Shown: piece by piece, positions 19,199 through 29,151 of the stretch
Numbering within the stretch: the stretch's first letter is position 1
Layout of the letters: every line of letters starts with the position of its first letter
NCBI RefSeq assembly: GCF_033449965.1
Contig: NZ_CP137761.1
Coordinates: 2,418,001 to 2,482,000, forward strand
Reading direction: 5' to 3'
DNA: 64,000 bases
Source of the DNA: Bacillus sp. T3
GTDB lineage: Bacteria; Bacillota; Bacilli; Bacillales; Cytobacillaceae
Notes under the pieces: generated by a model
What the model saw: the letters and a program-made list of their open reading frames with translations, nothing else
Told to the model about the DNA's origin: nothing
Database searches by the model: none
Position numbers and translations under genes: made by a program

Positions 19199-21145
19199 TA
19201 AAGAGATTCTCCTCCAAGTTGTTCGGAGTGTGGGCTGGGTATCAATTGTATATTTTTTGGGTCTGTGTATTGCTTTACCAATTCGTATGATGATGACGTA
19301 CTCTAGAAAACAATTTGTTAACGTTCAAGTCGACAGTTTATTTCAATATGATTATCATATTCAAGTGGTTTTATTGGTGGTCATTCCCATAATAATGGCA
19401 GTCTTCTTATTTCGTTTTTTACACGTAAAACAAGCTGCTGATTTAATTCATAGCTTGCCAGTTAAGCGTTCAAAAATCTACCAATATTATGTATTAACTG
19501 GTCTTGTGCTACTTATTGTTCCGGTCTTATTAAATACGATATTGATTCTACTTACTCATGGCGCACTTGATCTTAGTCCTTATTTTGGGGTCAAAGACAT
19601 CTTATATTGGACTGTTACGACCATTCTGATGAATATAGTTCTTTTTTTATCCGGTGTTTTTATCGCAATGATGACCGGTATTTCCGCTGTGCAGGCCGTA
19701 TTAACCTATGTTTTTTATTTTTCCCAGTTGGGATAACGCTGCTTATTTTTTATAATTTGAGACTGCTGCTTTACGGATTTCCTAGTGATTACTTTTTAAA
19801 TAAGGATTTGGAGAAATATTCACCGATTACTTATGCATTGGTGCTTGATAACCGTCCACTGCAGTGGAGCTATGGTATTAGTTATTTTGCATTGGCACTT
19901 CTTTTGTATAGTTTATCTTTCTATTTTTATAAAAAAAGGAAAATCGAAGTAACCTCCGAAGCAATTGCCTATTCAAACTTAAGAGTCGTCTTCAAATACG
20001 GCGTTACAACCTGTGTTATGCTATTCGGTGGTGTTTATTTTAGTGAGGTTCAAAATACGGATTTAACATGGATTATTTTCGGTTATTGCTTAGGAGCCAT
20101 GATTGGCTATTTTATCGCAGAAATGGTGCTCCAAAAAACGTGGCGTATATTCGGAAATTTAAAAGGCTTAATTGTGTATGGGATCATTGTTACTGTAACG
20201 ATTGTTTTTGTACAATCACTTGGTTTTTATGAGAAAAAGTTGCCAAAGCAAGAGGATATAAAAAGTGTCATTTTAACCAACCAACCGTATGTATTTTCAG
20301 ATAAAAGTGAGTCATACGCACCGTATTTTGTGCCTTCTGAACTCGAAAGCAAGAACAATATTAAAGAGGTGCTCGAGCTACACAAACAAATTATTGCAGA
20401 TAAAAGCCTCAATCAGAAACTACAAGAGGGGCAATATGAAATAGCGTTTTTCCTCTACACACTTAATGATGGGAGCCAAATTTCCCGCCAATATCGAATC
20501 AATCAAGAACTTTATGAGGATTCGTACCGAAACATCCATGAGTCTAAAGAGTACAAACAAGCATCCAATGAAATCTTTCATCTGAACGTAGAAAAAATTA
20601 ATCAAATAAAAATTTCATCAAACTCTTTCTCAAATCACTTTGTGACGTTATCGAATTCACAACAAATAGCGGAGGCAATTGCTGCTTTAAAACAAGATAT
20701 TTTATCTGAGTCCTATCTGGATGAGCGTTATTTTGAAGGCCGCGGTTCGGGGATTGAAATCTTTTTTGGTAAAGACCGTTCTGTTTATTTAAACCATAAA
20801 CCAAACTATGAACATTTTACCCAATGGCTCATTCAAAATGATCTTTTTGAGCAAGCTAGTGTGCAGGCTGACGATGTTGAGAAAATCGTCGTCGCTGATT
20901 TAAAAATGGATCCATTTACCGATCAGTATAACGACCCACAATTGTTTATTAATGAAATAGAAAATCAAAAAGAAAAATTGACCATCACGGATAAGAAACA
21001 GATCGAACTCTGTTTAGCGCAAGCAAGCTCAATGCCAAATCACAAATACTCTGCTGTTTTTTACTATAAAGGTGAACATCTTGCTGAAACCTACTTTTTT
21101 GATGAAGAGCATGCGCCTGATTTTATTAAACAACACTTTAAATAA
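19173..21145 (+). CDS. ABC-2 type permease with DUF6449-like C-terminal region, frameshifted
   Basis: The membrane part (six or more helices, first about VGWVSIVYFLGLCIALP) is followed by a large soluble region from about residue 345 rich in short beta segments (VILTNQPYVFSD and later). The break is in a run of five T at 19718-19722; adding one T gives YFFPVGITLLIFYNL and joins two frames into about 657 residues. I chose ATG 19173, with GGAGG upstream, overlapping the ATPase gene by 26 bases. The soluble domain probably faces outside and may sense or bind the substrate. Confidence 0.82.
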
Positions 21146-21157
21146 GGGGATATTATT

Positions 21158-21679
21158 ATGGCAGAAATTGATATTGCGCTCATCTATTCCCTGTACTCAA
21201 GGAGATTACACACAATAGCATACTCTGTCTTAAAAGATCACTTTCTTGCTGAGGATGTTGTGCAAGAAACCTTCTTAAAAGCTTATAAAAATATCGATAG
21301 TGTTTGTGACCAACAAAAAATTGCACCCTGGCTTGCACAAATTGCGGTCAGGACAGCTATCGATTTTCTCAGGGCAGAAAAAAGAAAAAACTGGCTTCCA
21401 TCTGATCAAAGTATGATTGAAGCGATATTATTTGTATCAAACAGTCAGGATTTAACAGAAAAAGAGGTTGAACAGAATTTTTTTCAAAAAGTACTGAATG
21501 ATTCCATGGCGCAGCTAAAAAAAGAGTACAAGGAAGTATTAGTATTGCAACTTAAATACGGACTAAAGGAAAAAGAAATTGCGTGTCAATTACAGCTACG
21601 TTCCTCTACGATAAAAAATCGATTGTATCGTGCAAGAAAGCAATTACAAGCCGCTTTAATTAATAAATTTTCGGCTTAG
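21158..21679 (+). CDS. ECF sigma-70 factor
   Basis: 173 residues with region 2 (IAYSVLKDHFLAEDVVQETF, then WLAQIAVRTAIDFLR) and region 4 (LKKEYKEVLVLQLKYGLKEK, then SSTIKNRLYRARKQL). It starts 13 bases after the permease stop, so it belongs to the GntR-ABC operon. No anti-sigma factor gene follows, which is unusual; the permease soluble domain or an unlinked protein may serve that role, but this is speculation. Confidence 0.88.
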   Translation: MAEIDIALIYSLYSRRLHTIAYSVLKDHFLAEDVVQETFLKAYKNIDSVCDQQKIAPWLAQIAVRTAIDFLRAEKRKNWLPSDQSMIEAILFVSNSQDLTEKEVEQNFFQKVLNDSMAQLKKEYKEVLVLQLKYGLKEKEIACQLQLRSSTIKNRLYRARKQLQAALINKFSA

Positions 21680-21851
21680 CCATTTTTGCATGAGTTAAGA
21701 CTCATTTCTTGCTTGAGACCAGCCAAACGAGCGACAGAAGTGGATGTGCTGCGGGCGATGCGTAGAGTAGTTTAGCAAAATTTGATGACGCATGATTTCC
21801 CTTTTTACTGGATAAAGTAACAATTAGGCGGAATAACCAAGGAGGGATATC

Positions 21852-21974
21852 ATGGAAAGCACTCATCAATTTGTTGAGAAGCTTAAACAAAATCAGAAGA
21901 AACAAGAAAAAAACAAAAAGACACATGGAAGTGGTCATCCAGAACGACATCTTCCACAAAAGCAGCATGATTAA
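21852..21974 (+). CDS. DUF4023-like 40-residue protein
   Basis: MESTHQFVEKLKQNQKK opens a very basic, Gln/Lys/His-rich peptide ending PQKQHD. A strong AGGAGGG site precedes ATG 21852. The composition and size match the small DUF4023 family of Bacillus. No function is known. It stands alone with its own terminator. Confidence 0.65.
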   Translation: MESTHQFVEKLKQNQKKQEKNKKTHGSGHPERHLPQKQHD

Positions 21975-22013
21975 AGTTTAGCTGAATTTAATATTATAGT
22001 TTTTACAGGTGAT

Positions 22014-22047
22014 AGCATCGGTAGCAAAGCGTACCGATGCTTTTTTG
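22014..22047 (+). terminator. Rho-independent terminator
   Basis: AGCATCGGTA / TACCGATGCT stem with an 8-base loop followed by TTTTTT. Confidence 0.9.
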
Positions 22048-22084
22048 TGCATCCTTGAATATCGTTTCCAAATCAGGGCAACTT

Positions 22085-22156
22085 ATGAAAGGTATGGCAA
22101 TTCAACAACGTAATAAAGCCAGAGCCAAAAAACTTTTTGATGGAGGAAGCCGATGA
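22085..22156 (+). CDS. Possible 23-residue leader peptide coupled to norB
   Basis: MKGMAIQQRNKARAKKLFDG ends in GSR, and its TGA overlaps the norB ATG as ATGA. The peptide is basic and its ribosome site is weak. The exact overlap suggests translational coupling, but a short open frame of this size can arise by chance. Confidence 0.3.
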   Translation: MKGMAIQQRNKARAKKLFDGGSR

Positions 22157-24431
22157 ATTACCGTAGATTATGGGTAACATTAAGTCTCGTTATTATTATT
22201 TCTTTTGCTATTTTAGGCTATTACGGTGGAAGAATCTATCAGGTAATGCCGCCGATTCCGGACCGTGTCGTAACAGATGATGGGACAGTATTATTCAACA
22301 AACAGGATATCCAAGCTGGACAAAATGTTTGGCAATCAATTGGTGGACAGGAAGTCGGAAGTATATGGGGACATGGAGCCTATGTAGCACCTGATTGGAA
22401 TGCCGATTGGCTTCATCGCGAATCAATGTTCTTATTGAATAAATGGAGCACTGCTCAATTTGGTATGCGTTATGATGATTTGAACGAAGAGCAACAAGCT
22501 CAGTTACAAGCACGGCTAAAAAAAGAAATGCGTACCAATACGTACGATAAAGAAAAAAATGAAATAACGATTTCAAGTGATCGTGCCGATGCCTATCGCT
22601 ACTTAAGTGGTTACTATGCTGGAATATTCATGAATGACCCAGATTTAGATGAATTACGGGACCATTACGCTATCCCGGTCAATACGATTAAAAATCAAGA
22701 CCGGATGGATGATATGAATTCATTCTTTTTGGAGCACTTGGGCTACAGCTACAAACCGACCAGGAAGTGATATTACTTATACGAATAACTGGCCGAATGA
22801 AGATTTAATCGATAATCGTCCAACCAGGAGAAATGGTGATTTGGTCGGTTGTAAGTTTTGTGATGCTTCTTGCAGGAGTAGGGGCACTTACATGGTATTT
22901 TGCCGTCCAACGTCATCACGAACCACATGTTAAAGAAGTATATCCAGAGAAGGATCCGTTGCTCGCCTTGTCTCCGACACCGTCGATGAAGGCAACTTTA
23001 AAATATTTCTGGGTGGTTGCAGCTTTAGTTGTCGTGCAGGTTGGTCTTGGCGCCGTTACAGCTCACTACGCCGTTGAAGGTGCAGGATTTTATGGAATTC
23101 CAATCCAAAAATGGCTTCCTTATTCTGTTGCTCGCACATGGCATACCCAATTAGGGATTTTATGGATTGCGACCGCTTGGTTAGCAGCCGGTCTATTTAT
23201 GGCTCCCGCCGTTTCTGGTTATGAACCGAAATTTCAAAGATCACTTGTAAATGTTTTATTCGTCGCACTGCTAATTATTGTAGTGGGCTCCATGGCAGGT
23301 CAGTGGATGGGGGTATTCCAAAAGTTTGATCACAAAACAAATTTTTGGTTTGGACATCAGGGCTATGAATACGTTGACTTAGGTCGCTTTTGGCAATATT
23401 TCTTAACTATAGGTTTGTTTATCTGGTTATTTTTAATGGGAAGAGCTTTATTACCAGCATTTAAAAAATCTCGTGAAGATCGCCATCTACTCGCCATGTT
23501 TCTAATCGCTTCAACTGCGATTCCGTTATTCTATGTTCCTGGATTGATGTGGGGCCAGCATACGCATCTCGCGATGGCAGAATATTGGCGCTGGTGGGTT
23601 GTACACTTATGGGTAGAAGGATTTTTTGAAGTATTCGCGACTGTTGTTATCGCGTTTTTATTTACTAGAATGGGATTACTCAGAACAGCGACTGCTTCTT
23701 CCTCAGTACTATTTTCAACCAGTATTTTCTTGTTTGGCGGGATTATCGGGACGTTCCACCATCTTTATTTTAGCGGCACCCCATTAGGTGTACTAGCTTT
23801 TGGTGCAGTATTTAGTGCGTTAGAGGTCGTACCTCTTGTGATCATCGGCTTTGAAGCTTATGAAAATTTAACCTTAAGCCGTACAAAACCTTGGGTTAAA
23901 GCTTACAAATGGCCAATCTACTGCTTTGTAGCGGTTGCGTTTTGGAATTTAGTCGGAGCTGGATTATTTGGGTTCTTCATTAATCCGCCAATTGCCTTAT
24001 ATTATATGCAAGGCTTGAATACAACACCGGTACATGGTCATACAGCATTATTTGGCGTATATGGGATGCTAGGCATCGGATTAATGCTTTTCTGTTTAAA
24101 AGGACTAACAGGGCAAAGAAAGTGGAAAACAAAGCTTTTAGCCTTTTCATTTTGGGCGATAAATATCGGACTTGCGTTAATGGTGTTAATAAGCTTAATT
24201 CCGATTGGCTTAATGCAGACGTGGGCTAGTGTTGAGCATGGTATGTGGTACGCAAGGTCAGCTGAATTTTTACAACAGGATACCGTCCAAGTATTCCATT
24301 GGTTCCGTATTGTGGGGGATACAATATTTGCAATTGGAGTTGTGACATTGGGTTGGTTTATCCTAGGCCTGAAAACCGGCTGGTCGTTTATTGAACAAGC
24401 AAGAGATTTTGATCATTCAATTAAAAAATAG
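22153..24431 (+). CDS. norB: Quinol-dependent nitric oxide reductase (qNOR), two frameshifts
   Basis: Single-subunit heme-copper-type enzyme reducing 2 NO to N2O with quinol electrons, in the membrane. The N-terminal cytochrome-c-like extracellular fold (QAGQNVWQSIGGQEVGSIWG) precedes 13-14 helices. Ligands are visible: TWHTQLGILW, VVHLWVEGFFEV (FeB His and the Glu) and GTFHHLYFSG. Two breaks occur: the T run 22726-22730 (repair gives FWSTWATATNRPGSD) and CCAGG 22824-22828 (repair gives RPTGEMVIWSVV). No nitrite reductase is nearby, so NO detoxification is more likely than full denitrification. No Fnr or NsrR site was recognised. Confidence 0.92.
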
Positions 24432-24558
24432 AAACGTTTCATTTATAAAAAATGAACATTTCTTCGGATGGATAAATTACAAAAATATGAAGCAAAATAG
24501 AGCTGGGAGTAAATTGCCAGTGCTCTTTTATAACGATGAATAGCCAGGAGGAGAGAGT

Positions 24559-25170
24559 ATGTCAAGCGTTAAACTAGCGATTATTTACTACAGTTCAACC
24601 GGAACAAATTATCAGTTAGCAAAATGGGCGGAAGAAGGAGCAAAAGAGGTAGGTGCAGAGGTTAAGGTCCTTAAAATTCCCGAAACCGCTCCACAAGCTG
24701 CCATTGATTCGAACCCGGCTTGGAAGGCACATGTTGACGCAACAGCTAACGTGCCTGCGGTGACACTAAATGATTTAGAGTGGGCTGATGCGATTATTTT
24801 TAGTGTTCCAACTCGCTTTGGGAATGTACCAAGTCAGGCGAAAGCGTTTATCGATACGACAGGTGGACTATGGTTTAACGGGAAGTTAGCCAACAAAGTA
24901 GTAAGTGCAATGACTTCTGCACAAAACCCACATGGTGGTCAGGAAGCAACGATTTTGGCTCTTCATACAACATTTTATCATTGGGGATCAATTGTCGTAG
25001 CGCCAGGCTTTACAGATCCATCTATTTTCGGTGCAGGTGGTAACCCATATGGAACAAGCGTTTCTGTTGATCAAAATGGTAAAATGATTGAGGATGTTCA
25101 AGGTGCGGTTAAACACCAGGCGAAACGAACGGCTACCGTTGGTGAATGGGTTAAAAAAGCGAACCAATAA
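24559..25170 (+). CDS. wrbA: WrbA-type NAD(P)H:quinone oxidoreductase
   Basis: 203-residue flavodoxin-fold protein. The phosphate-binding loop of FMN is YYSSTGTNYQLAKW near residues 10-24; later TRFGNVPSQAKAFIDTTGG and AMTSAQNPHGGQEAT are diagnostic for WrbA/type IV NQO. It does two-electron quinone reduction in the cytosol and protects against oxidative cycling. It sits behind norB with its own AGGAGG site and could relate to the quinol pool, although no shared promoter is proven. It ends in a strong bidirectional terminator. Confidence 0.9.
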   Translation: MSSVKLAIIYYSSTGTNYQLAKWAEEGAKEVGAEVKVLKIPETAPQAAIDSNPAWKAHVDATANVPAVTLNDLEWADAIIFSVPTRFGNVPSQAKAFIDTTGGLWFNGKLANKVVSAMTSAQNPHGGQEATILALHTTFYHWGSIVVAPGFTDPSIFGAGGNPYGTSVSVDQNGKMIEDVQGAVKHQAKRTATVGEWVKKANQ

Positions 25171-25183
25171 ATTATCCTTTGAA

Positions 25184-25224
25184 AACAAACAATCCCCTTC
25201 AACAAAGGAAGGGGATTGTTTGTT
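25184..25224. terminator. Bidirectional terminator between wrbA and phaC
   Basis: A 17-base stem (AAACAATCCCCTTC / GAAGGGGATTGTTT) with T tracts on both sides serves the converging genes. Confidence 0.9.
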
Positions 25225-26313
25225 TTAATTAGAACGCTCAGTTAACCATTGGTCAACTAATGGATAGGTTTTTCTAACCGCTGTACCACCAACACAAACG
25301 GAAACATGACCAGTCGGCATGACTTCGAATGTTTTGTCCTTACTAGATACTTTATCTAATAAAGGTTGGACTTGGTTTGGAGCGGCAATATGATCACGCT
25401 GTGCCGCAATATTTAAGATGTTCGCTTTGATATTGCTTAATTTAACTTGACGGCCGCGAATATATAATTCGTCCTTGATTAGTTTATTTTTTTGATAAAA
25501 CTCACCAATCCATTGTCTAAATGCTTCACCAGGGAAAGGAATGCCATCGGCCACCCATTTTTGCATCAGACTCCAGCTCTTAATGAATTCTTCATTTTCG
25601 TAGCGATCTGCCAGACTTACATATGGTCCAATATAATTTACTAATGGTTTTAATAATTTGTTTCCTAAGTCAATCATTTCACCAGGGATGATTCCTAATG
25701 TGTCGACGACTTTATCTAAATTAAAATATCGCTCGTCGAGCCAGTTTGTAAACAACCCAGTATCCTCAAAGTCAAATGGGCTCGTTAAAAAGACTAAATT
25801 GCGAATTGGCCAATCTTCATGCAAGGATGCAAAGATTGATGTCAGCGTACCACCCATACAATAACCAAGCAGGCTAATTTCGTCAGCACCTGATTTGCGT
25901 AAAACTTTTTGAACGGCACGAGGGATATAATCTAAAACATAATCATCAAATTTTAAATGACGATCCTCATATCCAGGAGTACCCCAATCTAATAGATAAA
26001 CATCATGTCCTTGATTGGTTAAGTATTCAATAAAGCTACTTCCAGGTGTTAAATCTAAAATATATGGTTTATTAATAAGTGCATAGATAATCAAAAGCGG
26101 GACTTTTTTCGTTTTTTCAAGTGTTGGCTGATAACGATAAAGCTTAGCTTTATTCTTTGTCCAGATTACTTCCTTTGGAGTTAAGCCCACCTGCGGTTCA
26201 GGCTCTCTTGTCAAAACTTCTGATACACGAGCAAAACGGTGATAGCTTTTTTGAACCTCCTCAGGCATTACGCTTAACCAAGATTCAATATCTTTTGTCG
26301 TTGAAAAAACCAT
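25225..26313 (-). CDS. phaC: Class IV PHA synthase catalytic subunit
   Basis: 362 residues, the usual class IV length. It polymerises (R)-3-hydroxyacyl-CoA into storage polyester at the granule surface. The lipase-like box GYCMGG carries the catalytic Cys; Asp (QRDHIAAPNQ) and His (PTGHVSVCVGG) complete the triad. It needs PhaR, encoded upstream in the same operon (phaR-phaB-phaC). A 148-base gap separates it from phaB, so extra control is possible there. Confidence 0.96.
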   Translation of the reverse strand: MVFSTTKDIESWLSVMPEEVQKSYHRFARVSEVLTREPEPQVGLTPKEVIWTKNKAKLYRYQPTLEKTKKVPLLIIYALINKPYILDLTPGSSFIEYLTNQGHDVYLLDWGTPGYEDRHLKFDDYVLDYIPRAVQKVLRKSGADEISLLGYCMGGTLTSIFASLHEDWPIRNLVFLTSPFDFEDTGLFTNWLDERYFNLDKVVDTLGIIPGEMIDLGNKLLKPLVNYIGPYVSLADRYENEEFIKSWSLMQKWVADGIPFPGEAFRQWIGEFYQKNKLIKDELYIRGRQVKLSNIKANILNIAAQRDHIAAPNQVQPLLDKVSSKDKTFEVMPTGHVSVCVGGTAVRKTYPLVDQWLTERSN

Positions 26314-26461
26314 CTTTCTCCTCCTTTAAACCTTATAATTAGCTCGATAATTTTTTATATAATTAAACAGATAAGTTCACTCGGATACACTACTTGCGGT
26401 TATGTCATCAAGTATGGATCGCAATTGCTGTAGCGTATCGAACATCATCCGCCGAAAAAAA

Positions 26462-27244
26462 TTACATGTAAACGCCACCATTTACATTGATGCATTGTCC
26501 TGTAATATAATCGCTGTTAGCAAGGAATACGCAAGCATCTGCGATTTCAGTTGTCGTTCCTAAACGTTTCATTGGAATTTTTGAAACAATTTGTTCCATG
26601 ATATTTTCCGGAATTTCCGCTGTCATTTCTGTAAGGATATAACCAGGGCAAATCGCATTTACAGTAATCCCACTTTTTGCAGTTTCTAATGCAAGTGATT
26701 TAGTGAAACCAATCATTCCAGCCTTTGCAGCAGCATAGTTTGTTTGTCCGAATGCACCAGCTTGGCCAACAATCGAGCTGATATTGATAATACGTCCATA
26801 TTTTTGCTCAAGCATTGTGTTAATAACAGCAGAAGTAGTGTGGTAGATACTATTAAGGTTTACATTAATAACTTCGTTCCATTCTGCTTCACTAAGCTTA
26901 CGGAAAGTACGGTCACGCGTAATTCCTGCATTATTAATTAAGATATCAATGCGGCCAAACTCATTTATTGTTTTTTCAATCAATGATTTAGCTTCTTCAA
27001 TGTTTGAAACGTTTGCTTTACAGCAAATAGCAGATCCACCAGCTTGGGTAATTTCATCTACAACGTTTTCAGCAGCAGTTGAGCTCGCGTTGTAGTTGAT
27101 AACAACCTTAGCTCCTTTTTTCGCGAATTCCTTAGCGATTGTTGCACCAATTCCTTTAGAACTTCCAGTTACAATGACGACTTTATCCTTTAAGCCATAT
27201 GTATCCTCTAACGTATTTAACTGGTCTTTTTCGATGATTGCCAT
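26462..27244 (-). CDS. phaB: Acetoacetyl-CoA reductase (SDR)
   Basis: Short-chain dehydrogenase making (R)-3-hydroxybutyryl-CoA with NADPH. The nucleotide loop is VTGSSKGIGATIA, followed by NNAGITRD, the catalytic Ser (INISSIVG) and YAAAK. The first ATG of the frame (27262) lies upstream of the ribosome site AAGGAG, so I prefer the ATG at 27244 (MAIIEKDQ). The N-terminal extension of about 20 residues is common in Bacillus PhaB. It supplies monomer to phaC. Confidence 0.93.
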   Translation of the reverse strand: MAIIEKDQLNTLEDTYGLKDKVVIVTGSSKGIGATIAKEFAKKGAKVVINYNASSTAAENVVDEITQAGGSAICCKANVSNIEEAKSLIEKTINEFGRIDILINNAGITRDRTFRKLSEAEWNEVINVNLNSIYHTTSAVINTMLEQKYGRIINISSIVGQAGAFGQTNYAAAKAGMIGFTKSLALETAKSGITVNAICPGYILTEMTAEIPENIMEQIVSKIPMKRLGTTTEIADACVFLANSDYITGQCINVNGGVYM

Positions 27245-27293
27245 GTTCATGCTCCTTTTCAATTTGTTTTTGTAATAGATAGTAGTAATCTAA

Positions 27294-27728
27294 TTATTTT
27301 TCCACTGGAGTGGAATTTCGGACTGGTTCTTCAGTGATTTGAATTGCTTTTAATAACGTATCGATTTTTTTATCTAGCTTGGCAATGCTAGCTTTAAGTT
27401 TATTAATTTCAGATGCAGCACTGTTCGTTAATAATTCTTCTTCGATTTTCTCATCTAAGTTTTCGACCTTTTCTTCGAGATTAATAATCAAAGAAGCGAT
27501 GCTTGAAATTTCTTCTCTAGTTGGCATATTTGCTTGTTTTAAATAGCCTTCTGTCGTTTTTTGAACCATTTGTTGATATTGTAAATATCCGTTTTGTACT
27601 TGACCCATCCACTCAGAGAAACCTTCCTTTTGCATGGTTTCATGAATTACTTCATTCCATTTTGTTTCCGTTTTGTCATACATACTTTTCCAAACTTGAA
27701 ACGGATCTAAAAAGTTCTTTTCTGTCAC
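27294..27728 (-). CDS. phaR: PHA synthase subunit PhaR
   Basis: The 144-residue partner subunit of class IV synthase is required for PhaC activity. It begins NFLDPFQVWKSMYDKTETKW, the recognisable PhaR start. The C-terminal half (IASLIINLEEKVENLDEKIE and on) is a clear coiled coil. It is first gene of phaR-phaB-phaC and divergent from phaP. Confidence 0.92.
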   Translation of the reverse strand: MTEKNFLDPFQVWKSMYDKTETKWNEVIHETMQKEGFSEWMGQVQNGYLQYQQMVQKTTEGYLKQANMPTREEISSIASLIINLEEKVENLDEKIEEELLTNSAASEINKLKASIAKLDKKIDTLLKAIQITEEPVRNSTPVEK

Positions 27729-28055
27729 TAGGTCTCTACCCCTTAAAAATTTTCTAGCTTTTTAGAATCTTTAAAAAACTATTCTTTCAATAGCATAAAC
27801 TATTTTGTTAATATATGGTTAGCAAAAAAAATACTAAATTACGCCTAATCTCACTAAAATACGACATAATTTTAGTGAAAGTCGTAATTTGACACCATTA
27901 TTTGTCTATTCTTGCAAGAAAAGTAAAGATTGACAGTGTTAACAAATAGGTGTAAATTACACCTAAGAGTAAATTAATTTGACCTAAATTTGCTAGTTTA
28001 TGAATAGGTTAAAAAATAGGTCAAGTTTCGCTTATGAATAAAGGGAGGGTTTTAG
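27729..28055. promoter_or_regulatory. Divergent phaR/phaP control region
   Basis: 327 bases without a gene. It holds a phaP-side promoter, TTGACA (27930-27935) and TAAATT (27953-27958). The perfect palindrome AGGTGTAAATTACACCT (27948-27964) overlaps that -10. A second inverted repeat, ACTAAAAT / ATTTTAGT, lies near 27856-27879. These are good candidates for the operators of a PhaQ/PhaR-type granule-sensing repressor. Confidence 0.6.
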
Positions 28056-28586
28056 ATGGCTTCTAAAAAAGAAGAGACTCAGTTAGTAAACGTATTGGAT
28101 GTATTTTGGGATGGCTGGTTTAACAGCTACCGTACGTTCCATACAATCCAAAATGGAGTAGAAGAGAAATCACTGCAAGCGTTCGAAAGTCAAAAAGAAT
28201 GGATTAAATCAACTGGTGATACACTTGCTAAATTGGAAGAGGATTCTAAACGTTTGACAACAGAATGGATTTCTAATTTACAGGAGGTCTTTAGTAAAGC
28301 ACATCTTGACCTTGGATACCAACAGACGTCTGAGTGGACAGAGCGTATTGAAGAATTCGGTCATAAAGCGCAAAGCTTAGCATTTGGTCCAAGCAAGGGT
28401 TCATTGGAGGTTGCTGAAAAAACACTTTCGCAATTAGAAGAAACTTTCAAAAACGTCATTGATCAACAACAAAAAAATCGTGAAGAAGTATTAAAAGCAG
28501 TTGAAGGATTTGTTGATACATTAAAGCAATCTCAGGCTAGTGCTACAAAATCATTAGAACAGTACAATCCTTTGATTGCGAAGTAA
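28056..28586 (+). CDS. phaP: Phasin, PHA granule-associated protein
   Basis: The 176-residue, all-helical, amphipathic protein coats PHA granules and controls their number and size. It opens with VLDVFWDGWFNSYRTFHTIQ, the Bacillus phasin start, and continues as long heptad-like helices (LEETFKNVIDQQQKNREEVL). It has no Cys and no signal peptide. A strong AGGGAGGG site precedes it. phaJ follows 17 bases later. Confidence 0.9.
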   Translation: MASKKEETQLVNVLDVFWDGWFNSYRTFHTIQNGVEEKSLQAFESQKEWIKSTGDTLAKLEEDSKRLTTEWISNLQEVFSKAHLDLGYQQTSEWTERIEEFGHKAQSLAFGPSKGSLEVAEKTLSQLEETFKNVIDQQQKNREEVLKAVEGFVDTLKQSQASATKSLEQYNPLIAK

Positions 28587-28603
28587 GGGTAGGGGTTGAG
28601 AAC

Positions 28604-29020
28604 ATGCAAGAGCTTTCCTACAAGGATATAAATATTGGCGATAAAGCAAGCTTCGAAAAAACAATAGCAGAATCCGATATCTATCAATTTGCAGGAATAA
28701 CGGGTGATTTTAACCCATTGCATGTTAACGCTGACTTTGCGAAAAATTCTTTATTTAAAGAACGAGTAGCTCATGGAATATTAACAGCGGGCTTTATTTC
28801 CACCGTATTGGGGATGAAGCTTCCTGGAACAAACTCAGTCTATTTATCGCAAACGTTAAACTTTCTGGCGCCAGTAAAAATTGGTGATACAGTTAAAGCT
28901 GAAGTAACAGTCATAGATAAGCATGATGAAAAAAAAATCATTCGACTTAGGACAGTGGTGAAAAACCAGCTAAGGGTGACCGTAGTGGATGGTGAGGCAA
29001 CTGTACTGAAGCTAATATAA
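28604..29020 (+). CDS. phaJ: (R)-specific enoyl-CoA hydratase
   Basis: The 138-residue MaoC/hot-dog hydratase links beta-oxidation to PHA by hydrating trans-2-enoyl-CoA to (R)-3-hydroxyacyl-CoA. The catalytic Asp-His motif is TGDFNPLHVN, with ERVAHGILTAGF next. It takes the place downstream of phaP where Bacillus megaterium has the repressor gene phaQ. This suggests that the strain can feed medium-chain or fatty-acid monomers into its polymer. Confidence 0.9.
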   Translation: MQELSYKDINIGDKASFEKTIAESDIYQFAGITGDFNPLHVNADFAKNSLFKERVAHGILTAGFISTVLGMKLPGTNSVYLSQTLNFLAPVKIGDTVKAEVTVIDKHDEKKIIRLRTVVKNQLRVTVVDGEATVLKLI

Positions 29021-29064
29021 ATCCCTGTAAACAATATGTCCTACTCATTTGCAAATCTAACTAA

Positions 29065-29110
29065 CCGTACAAAACATTGCCGGAATACATGCATGTTTTG
29101 TACGGTTTTT
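29065..29110 (+). terminator. Terminator after phaJ
   Basis: CCGTACAAAACAT / ATGTTTTGTACGG stem followed by TTTTT. Confidence 0.88.
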
Positions 29111-29116
29111 CCACAT

Positions 29117-29146
29117 AAAAAGCGAGTGGGGAAACCCAAACTCGCT
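29117..29146 (-). terminator. Terminator of the GH18 gene at 29152
   Basis: AGCGAGT / ACTCGCT stem followed on the minus strand by TTTTTATG. Confidence 0.8.
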
Positions 29147-29151
29147 TTTCT

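Noticed and set aside
24432..24445. GAAACGTTTC palindrome as a CcpA cre site
   Set aside because: The spacing and outer bases do not fit the cre consensus, and it lies just after a stop codon.
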